Part shown: positions 34,638 through 45,553 of the stretch, one piece after another
Numbering within the stretch: the first letter of the stretch is position 1
How the letters are laid out: every line of letters begins with the position of its first letter
Source of the DNA: Arthonia radiata
Taxonomy: Eukaryota; Ascomycota; Arthoniomycetes; Arthoniales; Arthoniaceae
Direction: 5' to 3'
Length of the DNA: 64,000 nt
Assembly: GCA_002989075.1 (NCBI GenBank)
Contig: PSQN01000010.1
Location: 248,001 to 312,000 of the forward strand
Made by a program: the position numbers and the translations under genes
The notes under the pieces: generated by a model
Seen by the model: only the letters and a program-made list of their open reading frames with translations
The model's database searches: none
What the model was told of the DNA's origin: nothing

Positions 34638-36438
34638 ATGGACGTTGCTCCCACTCCTATCACCATTCTCACAGGTTTTCTAGGCTCTGGGAAAACGACG
34701 CTGATCCTGAATTTGCTGCCACAACTACCCCCTGCCTACAAGCTGGCGCTGTTGAAGAATGAGTTCGGTGACGTCGCTATCGACTCACAACTTGCTTCGA
34801 AGTCCTCAATCGCGGGCGTCCAGGAGTTACTGAACGGCTGTATATGCTGCAACCTTGTGGGACAGTTGGGCGATGCCTTACAAACATTAAGAGATGGGGT
34901 GAGTCTAAAGCTTTCGTGTATGTCGTTATGTTGTACTTTCGAGCGTAATTGCTTGATGCACAGCTCGCGGGTGTGCCGAGCAGAAGCTTCAAAGCCTGAG
35001 CGGTCACCAGGACTTGCAACGATGATTCTATGACGGGATCCGGGCCCGCACTGACATCCGTCCGCCAGCGGAGATGCAGAGCATACAAACTTCCCATACT
35101 GTCCCTTTTGCGGCAGCCGCTCAGGCTTATCAGCTGGCAGGGCTTGAAATCATCTCGCCCGCAACCAACAAAGCTGGCTAGTGAACGCTCTGCAGACTGA
35201 TTCATGACAGCGGGGGCCTCAATTGCGTCCTTGTAGCTGCACGTTTCCATTTCTTGTGTAGAGTAGCGTTTGTCAGCCACAGAGCAGGCACTGGGGCGAA
35301 CACAAAACATCTACGACAACTTGTCATGTCACCGGTCGCAATGATATAAGCTTTGTCTTCCGCTGACATCGACACATGTAGGTCGATCCATCTAGAGCAA
35401 GCAATGGCTCCAGCAGCGCAAACCGCCCCGACCGCATCATCATTGAGACTTCCGGTAGCGCTTTTCCAGCGATCCTAGCAATGGAAGTAAATCGACTATC
35501 CCGTGAGACAGGCCAATACACATTGGACGGGGTCGTAAGCGTAATAGATGTTGAGAATTGGCAAGGATACGAGGATACTTCAGTGACTGCGAAGATGCAG
35601 GCTCGATATACTGATCTGATCATGTTGAACAAATGGGAGGTGAGCTCTTTGCATCTGCACTCCACCCCGTCTCCATCTACTGGCCATAGGCACTGCATAC
35701 GAATGTGACCATTCGAATGCTATTCGGATCGCATTATGCTGATGCTTGGCTCTAGCACGTTTCAGAGAGGCGACTGGATGATGTACTAGATCGGATTGGT
35801 GACCTGGAGGTCGACCCTCCTGTACCGTGTATCAAGAGTGCAGCCGGCCGCATAGACCGAGAGGCCATTTTGGGCCTTGATGGAGCTTTAGCCCGCCAGT
35901 TGACCGCGAACGAGGGCGAGACTGTGCATGGGCACGACCACGATAAGGATCATCAAAGTGAAGTAGAGGTTATCTCAGCGGTGTTGAGTACAGAGTCTCA
36001 AGGTATTGATGCGACCGCTCTGACTAAGCTACTTGAGATCGCACCAAAAGACGAGATATATCGTATAAAAGGTATATTGCTAAGTGCTGAGTCTTTAAGA
36101 TCGTCAGATGGTGCGTCGGCTGTTGGGCAATGCGCGTCAGATCATCGAAAGCTCAACAGCTACATCCTCAATTGGGCGTTCGGCCGCTGGGCATTCACTT
36201 TGTTGGGTGCGGCTACCGTAAGCATCCCTACATCCTGGCTTGTCGCCTGAATGCGCTGTAAGCCATGTAGTCCTGACATAACGACGTATAGGAGCACCCG
36301 GCCCAAGAAGCGCTTCGGATGACTATAGTCACAGCTAAATCTGAGTCCACGAAATGGATGAAGAGGATTGAGCAAGAGAAGCTACTTCGTCTGTCAGGGA
36401 CCGTAGGGGAGCAAGCAAGACTCGAGAGGAGAGCTTGA
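34638..36438 (+). CDS. CobW/COG0523-family GTPase, putative metallochaperone
   Basis: G3E-family GTPase of 375 aa, exons 34638-34898, 35382-35639, 35756-36217 and 36292-36438. Walker A is GFLGSGKTTL at residues 12-21, a NEFGDVAID switch follows, and the metal-binding C-x-C-C motif reads GCICC near residue 70. IIIETSGSAFP is the Walker B/switch II stretch. The guanine-specificity loop is NKWE where NKxD is usual. A His/Asp-rich patch (HGHDHDKDH) precedes the C-terminal CobW domain, which runs through FGRWAFTLL. Relatives deliver zinc or another metal to client enzymes using GTP. Intron 1 (483 nt) is about eight times the local norm. The Glu in place of Asp in the G4 motif may alter nucleotide choice. 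Confidence 0.85.
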
Positions 36439-36962
36439 CCGGGCTGCGGAACTGTTCGGCGCGTTCAAAGCTTCTGCGCCTGATTGAGACGAATCACTGC
36501 CGGTGGACCCGACGATTGAGAAGGCCGCGGTGCAAGAGGAGTGGCGTGGTGAGAGCCTTACCACATGACGGTGGGCTGCAAAAGCCCTTTATATCCCGCG
36601 GTCTCTGCACCTGGCCTGCGGAGCCAAAGCAGCAAGGACACCGAAGAAGCAGCCAGCGTCATTATGAGCATTTTGACTTCTCTCCCTAGATTCTGCGAGG
36701 GCGCGTCCAATATTCGAAGCCTCCTTACCTGATGCTGCGGGTTTCAAGGACTCGGTGAAGCCGCAGCATTTGTGAAGGAACTGGCATGCTCAGGGTATTA
36801 ATTGATGGCATACAGGCTGGACTTTGAAAGGCTAACTCGCTGTCATGGAGATTTGAGTGTACGCTGTGGACGCTTTGAGAAGTGAGATCAGGCATCAAAT
36901 CTGTTTAGAAGCGAAGATGGGCTCGAACGGTGGTAGCATTTATATTAGAGTATTAGCCCTTC
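36439..36962. other. convergent intergenic region
   Basis: Between two convergent gene ends. It presumably holds both 3' UTRs. No gene is seen. Confidence 0.45.
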
Positions 36963-38102
36963 TCAAGGCGGGCGATCCTCTTCACTAGCAGCAGACTTTG
37001 CATCTGTCCTCGTCTCGCCTCGTTGCTTTGAGCTCGCCTCTTCGATATGGTTATCCATATCAGAGGCCTTCAATCCCCTTTCTCTTGCTAGCCTTTCAGC
37101 GGCTTCTCTTTTCGCTTCTACTTCCCTCTCTTCCTGCGCTTGTACCTCTTGCTCCTGCTCCTTCAGGACAGCAATACTCGGCGCATTGACATCAATGACA
37201 GCGGGCTCGACAGGCGGACCATCCGTCGCCGGCGACTGCTGCCTCTCACTCGCGGCAACACTACTCTTCGAAGACGGCGTTCTCTGCAACCTCGACTTCG
37301 AGCCCCGTTTCCCCGTCCTCCCACTACTCGCATCATCTCGTATACTCCCCGCCCCTTGCAACTCCAACCCCATATCAAACTCATCATCCAACGGTACCGC
37401 ATCGTCCTCCTCATCACTCGGAAAGATATCGCCCCTCGAACTATAACTCTCCTCACTCCGCTGACTCGCCTGCGTCGAGCTCCTCTTCCGCCCATGCCTC
37501 TTCTTCCCCCCGCGCGTGACACTCCCCTCATGCCCCGAACTCTCATCATCCGCCTTCGACGGCCCCGGCCTGACCTTCAAATCCGCAGCTGACGGCCGAT
37601 ACCGCACCCTCCCCTTCCCAAACGGCAGCCGTTCCAAGAATCCAAAGTACGATGTCTTCGGAATATACGTCTGATCCTCCTGGTCATACGGCATGCCCAA
37701 CCGTCTGGGCTTCGTCCGCGCATCACTCCGCGTCCCATAATTCATGATACCCCGCCGTCCCGGCTCAACCTCCTCATCCGGGCTCAACAACCCATCCAGC
37801 TCTTCATTCTCCCATGCCAACAGCGCATCATTCTCATCCTGCTCCCAGTCGTCGTAGAAGTCAAAGCTGGCCTCGGGTCTGCCTCGAGGCCGTTGGCGCT
37901 GGCGGCGCGGTCGGTCTTCGCGGCGCGGGAAGCATGTGGAGGTGCTGCTGACAAGGCAGTTGCCGATGGAGACGAAGCAGGGTCTGAGACAGTGCTCGGA
38001 GATGGAGTAGAGGCGCTCTTGGGCGGCCTCGTTGGCGTTCTCGAAGTTGGAGGTGAGCTGCGTGAGTTGCCGGCGGAAGCGGGGGTCGTCGCGGCGATAC
38101 AT
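36963..38102 (-). CDS. conserved fungal protein of unknown function
   Basis: Single-exon 379-aa frame. The first in-frame ATG is at 38102 and gives MYRRDDPRFRRQLTQL. The N-terminal 90 residues look folded and conserved: an amphipathic helix and a cysteine-bearing segment (HCLRPCFVSIGNCL, then STCFPRRED). After this come EASFDFYDDWEQDENDALL, MNYGTRSDARTKPRR and YIPKTSYFGFLERLPFGKG. The C-terminal half is low-complexity, acidic/basic and ends in a Glu/Arg-rich coiled coil. Similar proteins with the YDDWE and GFLERLPF islands occur in other ascomycetes, but I know of no assigned role. No membrane helix is seen; the CxxxCF segment might be palmitoylated or bind metal (speculative). Confidence 0.75.
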   Translation of the reverse strand: MYRRDDPRFRRQLTQLTSNFENANEAAQERLYSISEHCLRPCFVSIGNCLVSSTSTCFPRREDRPRRQRQRPRGRPEASFDFYDDWEQDENDALLAWENEELDGLLSPDEEVEPGRRGIMNYGTRSDARTKPRRLGMPYDQEDQTYIPKTSYFGFLERLPFGKGRVRYRPSAADLKVRPGPSKADDESSGHEGSVTRGGKKRHGRKRSSTQASQRSEESYSSRGDIFPSDEEDDAVPLDDEFDMGLELQGAGSIRDDASSGRTGKRGSKSRLQRTPSSKSSVAASERQQSPATDGPPVEPAVIDVNAPSIAVLKEQEQEVQAQEEREVEAKREAAERLARERGLKASDMDNHIEEASSKQRGETRTDAKSAASEEDRPP

Positions 38103-38589
38103 GTTGTGAGGTTGCGCGGCGTGAGTGAGAGGCGCGTCGCTAGTTAGGTTGTGACATTTGTGCTCTGACGTGGAGATTTGGCGAGTTGTCAATGGTGCGC
38201 TTGTTGAGCTGCTCGGTACGGAAATAGAAGCTGTCTAGGATTCAGGCACGAGTAATTTGCCAAGACCGACTTTATTCTCGTCTTTCGATGGGAGATGACA
38301 ACAACTTCTGTCGTATACACCTTGTAATATGCTCAAGACCCCTTTGGCTATAGTCTAATGTAGGAATGGAAACTCACATAAGGGGTACAAGCATCTTATT
38401 TCGAGTCTGCGAAGTATGGCGACGTCTTAAACACTTCATCGCGCTGTAGGTATCATTTTCAGTTCCTCTTGCTTGATATAGTGTTGAACGATATCTCATG
38501 CTGAAGTCACTATGAGCAAATGGAGGATAAAGACTAGCCAGGTACTTATACAGGGTATACACAACAAAACGCCTGAACAACACCCATCC
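38103..38589. other. intergenic region
   Basis: Holds the promoter of the preceding minus-strand gene and the 3' end of the MACPF-like gene. No gene is seen. Confidence 0.4.
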
Positions 38590-41108
38590 TCAGGACTCCG
38601 AAACCCGTCGCCATATCCCACTTACCCTTGCCAGCACGCTCCCACCCAGGAAACTTGTATCAAAGTGCCCGCACAATCCCACAAAACGCCATCGATCACC
38701 ATCTGTAGGTGGACCCTGTACAACCCTCTTCAGGCCCTCAGGCTCACGCCCATTACTCTCATCACGCTCCCACTGTCTCCAGTATAGCGATGGCAGACTC
38801 TTCGACGCGTCCATCTCGCCGCTACGTCCCTCGAAGAAGGTAAGACCAGCAATGCGACCGCTACCAGGCACATAAGCAATCTCGATATGGCGCACGCCTT
38901 CAGCATCCCCTTTATCGCTGGTTTGTAAGTCTTGCGCAGTGAAGAAGCGGTCTTCATTGCCGGGTCTACCGCCGAAGTGGACGTTGCATTTGTCGTAGCT
39001 TGCAGTTGGCGGCTTCTTGGTCATTGATCTGGCGAACTTCAGACCGATGCTGCTGATGGCCATGTGAGACTCGCGAGAGTATGCTGACATGCGCCAGAAG
39101 GCGTGCTGATGAGCATGAATGGCGATGCGAGCGACGCGGTTCTCAGCCTTGCGTGCGCCGCGCATGTTTGGCTCGCTAACGTCGAGGGTAGAGAATGCTT
39201 TGTAGTGGCGATGAGGATTCGGTAAGTCGCCCACGACGGAGAAGTAGAGCTCATCCGAGCGTTGATGTTGAAGTGTATGAAGAACGGCTGCGTCGTTGCT
39301 CATCACATCGCCTGCCGCATCATCCCCAACGAAGACCGGCAGTCGTTGCTCGAGGAGCTCCGGCGCTGGGTAGTTTGGCATGTTGATGCGAATGCGGTGA
39401 GTTCGATCGTCGAATTCAGCGTAGGCTAGATGTGGGTGGTCGACCAGTCGCGCAGCCTCCTCTGTGATCAGCGTAAGCGATGCTCTACATACCAAAGCCG
39501 CTTTCTTCAGAGATTCAACGTCCATTGTCAGCGGGCCTCGAGCAGCATCGATCTCGCTCAGCAACCACGACGCTGGATTGTCGGGATCGTTAAGCCCGAA
39601 GGTCGCACCTCGCGATACTTTGCGATGCGGCTCGAGTTGTGGACGTCTGAAGTCGATCATTGGTGAGTCAGGTGTGCTTGGATCAAAGCCTTCAGGTGAT
39701 ATGCCAGAGTCGACGTTTAGTAAAGCAGCGCTCTTCGGCATTCTGGCTCGCTTTCTGTATTCACTTGGGTTCTCCATCATATGCTTGATCCGTCTGTGAA
39801 GTGCTTTGAAAGACATCAGATCGTCGAACAATGCTGCGGTGTAGACTTTGCAAGGTGCGTAGGAGAGAATGAGTCGATTCTCCCAGTGGTCGTCGAGGTG
39901 CACAAAGTCGTGCCACGAGGGGTCCTTGTACATCCTCCACTTCCAGTCCTGGAACGATCGCAACGCACCGTATCTCGTCAAAATGGCGCTGGTCTTCGAA
40001 GGGCATGATGCGACCAGCGATGGAAATGCATTCGCAACCTGGATGACGGTGTCGAGAGTCCACTTGGCGCCAGGTTCTTTGATCACGCCACCGCCGTTGC
40101 ATCGCACTGAGATGGTTGTCGTCGTGTTCTTGAAGATCTCTTGGGCTTTGCTGCCGTAAGCCCCGCCAGCTCCGACTTCCAGTCCGGGGACTGGTGGAAC
40201 GGAGAGTTGGAAGTCGACGGCCTGCTTCACCTCGCGAAGCTTGGACTTGTCGTTGACCTTGATGGATATAACAGCTTGAAACTCGCCTCCCTCCAAAAAG
40301 TCCGAGATAAAACAGTCTCCATAGACTTGCGTGAAGCGCTCCGGCGGGATGCCGTCGAGCGGCTGAAAGTCCATAATCTCTTGGTCGGACTGTGACTCGT
40401 TTGTCACCTTGACGCTGACCATGTAGTTGAGCTGAGAATCATGAAGAGTTGACTCATGAATCATCGCTGTATTTGCTATCATCAATGTCAGCTACGCACA
40501 GACGAAGGTTATGACTTCCAGCCCAGACTCACCATTCGCCTCGACGGTAGCGTACTTGACGAGCGCGTATGCGCTGACATTCAGCGAGTCCGCAATCTCA
40601 CTGATGTTGTCAATCTGCCATGACGAGTATGTCATGCTCTGGTTGCTGTCCCAAACTTGCGGTCTGAGAATATGGTAAGGTGGTGCGGCGTGATTCGGGG
40701 CTGGTAACGAGTGCGAGGACGCTCTCTGCCGATTGGGAGGCACTTTCACCGTCGCACCATTGATCACCGGCGTCGCTTTTGTCGCTGATGAATGTGCTGT
40801 ATCCACCGGGTCATTCGACTTTGGACCTGTACTTGCCGGCTGCACAGCAAGCGATTGCGGTTGAGTCGGATGATCTTCCGCTAGCATCACGATGCCCGAG
40901 TCCCTCCATGACTGCTTCTGGGTATTCTGCGGGACTGTGAGACCATTTGAGGGCCCAACTCGTACAGCATTGTCGATCCGTGTCTCATGAGTATATGAGT
41001 TGAAGCCTTGGCCTGGAAGGAGCACAATTAGTACTTGTAAGTCTCCGCTCGGGGGCAGCAGACCCCACCAATGCGCATGTGATTGCTGTACTGAGCGGTG
41101 AGCAACAT
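38590..41108 (-). CDS. large fungal protein with MACPF-like core motif
   Basis: Three exons (41069-41108, 40533-41012, 38590-40475) encode 801 aa. The first 56-nt intron has a weak GTGGGG donor but a good ACTAAT branch and CTTCCAG acceptor. After a Ser/Pro-rich region of about 130 residues, the central part contains QVYGDCFISDFLEGGEFQAV near residues 205-225. Its Y-G-x2-F-x6-G-G spacing equals the core signature of membrane attack complex/perforin domains, and it is followed by a beta-rich stretch (VKQAVDFQLSVPPVPGLEVG, GGAYGSKAQEIFKNTTTTIS). The C-terminal half is unfamiliar and ends with CGHFDTSFLGGSVLARVSG IWRR-like sequence. There is no signal peptide, so it may act inside the cell or leave unconventionally. 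MACPF assignment is my inference from one motif. Confidence 0.7.
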
Positions 41109-42167
41109 CTTGTTAACGAGTGATTACTCTAGGGTTAGTCACACAGTAAGGATAAATAGAGGGATATAGGTATACGCTATCAAGCGGCAAGACGGAGTAG
41201 GAGCGAGACAATCCACGTTTATATAATCGTGTCTGCAGGCAGCCGCACTACGCTCCTATTCTATACTGCAGTATGGCCTTGAGTCACTTTCTGCAGTTGG
41301 CAAGGGCTGTGAAGCACAAAAATACGACTAGAAGGCCGGGACTGGTCATAAAGCGGGCATCTACGGAGTACAGGTCATGCGCGCGGCCCCCATTGCATGC
41401 GGCGGCACAAGACGGCGACAACAGGCAGGAGCGTTGCTCGAATGCGGCTTCTCGAGCATGATGGACACGAGCTTGAGATGGGGCCGTTCTGTGCGGATTT
41501 TGGATGAGACTGTTGGCTGACGCTCTCTTGCTAAGATCCAGTTGCCTTGGGGGGGCAGACTGGCACCCCTACAGCTTCCTGGCGATGCGAAACGTATAAC
41601 GGCCTTTTCAAAGGCCTGATGAAGTTCATCATAGCAATTATTGGTAAATTCGATGTTGAAGGACGATGAGAGGTGGCGAAGCGCAGCGCTTGGAGAGAGA
41701 TTTACTTTGCATGCACGGGGCGCCGCGAGCGGTACCAGCCTGTACAAGGGCGGCTAATGTTTGCCGGCGCGCGGCTGAACAAAGCTCTGGCTACGGAGCT
41801 GCAGTGTTTTGATGTGGCTCAGCTCTTGCAAACATGAGTTGGAACAGCTCTTAAGAAAATACACGTTGGTTAGCAGCACCGGCACGGGTAAGCGAGCTGG
41901 TGAAGATCCGAAAAGGATTCCTTTTCAAAGATTCGTAGCACAACTGAAGCGCGTTTTTAGTGATTCCAGGGTTTTCTGATTGCATGGCAGGGGTTCCCGA
42001 AAAGCATCAAAGATCGTCTTGGCTTCCTTGTCTTTTTCCATGGGACAAGGGACCCTCTTTGCCTTGGAGTCGCAAGTACACATGTATGCGTCGTCGCGCG
42101 CTTTTGATGGTGGTGCATAGCATTGTAGCTCCTCACTCATCGAGTTGTCTGCCTGCAAAGACCTGTC
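41109..42167. other. 1.06-kb intergenic region
   Basis: Between the MACPF-like gene start and the enolase stop. A 128-codon reverse frame at 41361-41747 has no recognisable domain. No gene is supported. Confidence 0.45.
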
Positions 42168-43647
<1,480 letters not shown>

Positions 43648-43995
43648 GATTACTTGGGTATCTATGAGTTGTGCCTGGTTGTAAGATCCTTGGTTTGTTG
43701 ACCGGAGAGATTTCCAGCTATTTTCGTTGGCACCCAGGAATCCCACCGCTTCTGGACCCCGAATTGCCCCTCGCTCCGATTCCGCGCCAAGGTTGCCCGG
43801 GGCGGGTAGATTATCTGTTTTCAACATCTAAGCTACTAAGGTTGTCATCTTATCTGATCTGATCAGCTTAGCGCATCGTCCTAACCCTAGTGGACTTCGT
43901 CGCGTTCTCTCGTCGCCTGCCCATCCAGATCTCTTGGGCTTATCCGTTTCACTTCTACTGCAACCTCTACCACCGCCACTTCCCCATTCTCAACA
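43648..43995. promoter_or_regulatory. bidirectional promoter enolase / RPT4
   Basis: 348 bp separate the two ATGs of divergently transcribed housekeeping genes. The RPT4 side has a tctgatctgatcag repeat and a pyrimidine-rich leader (ctactgcaacctctaccaccgcc) just before the ATG. No match to the yeast proteasome box GGTGGCAAA was seen. Confidence 0.6.
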
Positions 43996-45323
43996 ATGAG
44001 CTCTGCAGGCGATCCCGAACGCGAGCATGCCCTCTCAGAATACAAACGCAAACTCATCGAATCCCGAGAGCAAGAAGCGAAGCTGAAGGCGTTACGGCTG
44101 GAGATCAAGGGCCTGCAACATGACTACGACGTTTCAGAAGACAATATCAAAGCATTACAATCAGTCGGCCAGATCATCGGCGAAGTGTTAAAACAGCTCG
44201 ACGATGAGCGATGTACGTTGCCGTCCCTGCTGGTCCTCATCACATCCATATTCTTGAATTTAGAGACGTTCCTGCTGACAGAAGCACTGCAGTCATCGTC
44301 AAAGCCTCCAGCGGACCTCGCTACGTCGTCGGCTGCCGGAACAAAGTCGAGAAAGCCAAGATGAAGCAAGGCGTGCGCGTCGCTCTCGACATGACCACTC
44401 TTACCATCATGCGCATGCTTCCGCGCGAAGTCGATCCCTTAGTCTATAACATGTCGCTGGAAGACCCAGGCCAGGTCTCGTTCGGCGGCATCGGTGGTTT
44501 GAACGAGCAGATCCGCGAGCTAAGAGAAGTGATCGAGCTACCGTTGAAAAATCCAGAGCTGTTCCTTCGGGTCGGGATCAAGCCACCAAAGGGCGTGCTG
44601 CTGTACGGACCCCCAGGGACGGGTAAAACACTACTGGCGAGGGCTGTAGCGAGCGGGTTGGAGACGAACTTCCTCAAAGGCACGTCGCTTCTCTTTGATT
44701 ACTCTATACTTCTGTGGGAACATCTGAACTAACTTCACAACCAAGTCGTCTCCTCCGCCATCGTCGACAAATACATCGGCGAGTCCGCGCGCCTCATCCG
44801 TGAGATGTTCGGTTATGCCAAAGAACACGAACCTTGCATCATCTTCATGGACGAGATCGACGCCATCGGTGGGCGCCGCTTCAGCGAAGGCACGTCCGCC
44901 GACCGCGAGATTCAGCGCACGCTCATGGAGCTACTAAATCAACTCGACGGCTTCGACTATCTGGGTCGGACGAAGATCATCATGGCGACAAACAGGCCTG
45001 ATACGCTGGATCCTGCGTTGCTAAGAGCAGGTAGACTGGACAGGAAGATTGAGATCCCCCTGCCGAACGAGGTGGGACGTATGGAGATCTTGAAGATTCA
45101 TGCGCAGGACGTGAAGACCGAGGGTGAGATTGACTTCGAGAGCGTGGTGAAGATGAGTGATCAGCTGAACGGTGCGGATTTGCGGAATGTGGTGACGGAG
45201 GCGGGTCTGTTCGCGATCAAGGATTACAGAGAAGCGATCCAACAAGATGACTTCAACAAAGCAGTGCGGAAAGTTGCGGAGAGCAAGAAGCTGGAGGGTA
45301 AGCTGGAGTACCAGAAGTTGTGA
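43996..45323 (+). CDS. RPT4: 26S proteasome regulatory ATPase Rpt4
   Basis: AAA+ ATPase of the 19S base, where it helps unfold substrates and open the 20S gate. Exons 43996-44212, 44293-44679 and 44746-45323 give 393 aa. The N-terminal coiled coil (residues 10-70) is followed by an OB-fold region ([15 protein letters not shown]), Walker A GPPGTGKT near residue 180, Walker [13 protein letters not shown], the second region of homology with the arginine fingers ([20 protein letters not shown]) and the C-terminal helical lid ending EYQKL. The second intron begins with GC rather than GT (AAAG|GCACGT) and ends CCAAG; only this join keeps the frame across [20 protein letters not shown]. Confidence 0.96.
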
Positions 45324-45553
45324 GTGTGCTGCGCGACGTTGTTGCAGCGTTGTAGTATAGAATTGCATGAGCGGTAACTAGCGAGAACATGCATTGTGTC
45401 GGCGTCCTTGGAGACTACTGGTTCGTCGCAACATTTCCTATTCGTTATTGGACTTGATGCTATTCGAAACACCAGCTCGAACTCTGTTCTATCAATGTCT
45501 TGCTTTTACAATTGTGTCCCCACAGTCTCTCATACACCGCTTTCAAGCATCAT

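Noticed and set aside
34777-35310. 177-codon reverse frame covering CobW exon 1 and intron 1
   Set aside because: Overlaps a firmly identified gene and shows no domain.
37163-37592. Arg/Pro-rich frames on both strands inside the unknown gene at 36963-38102
   Set aside because: Shadows of the charged low-complexity C-terminus of that gene.
38590-40475. NACHT/HET-type reading of the large minus-strand gene
   Set aside because: No Walker motifs or HET blocks are present; the MACPF-like motif is the only family hint.
41361-41747. 128-codon reverse frame upstream of enolase
   Set aside because: No motif and no splice partners.
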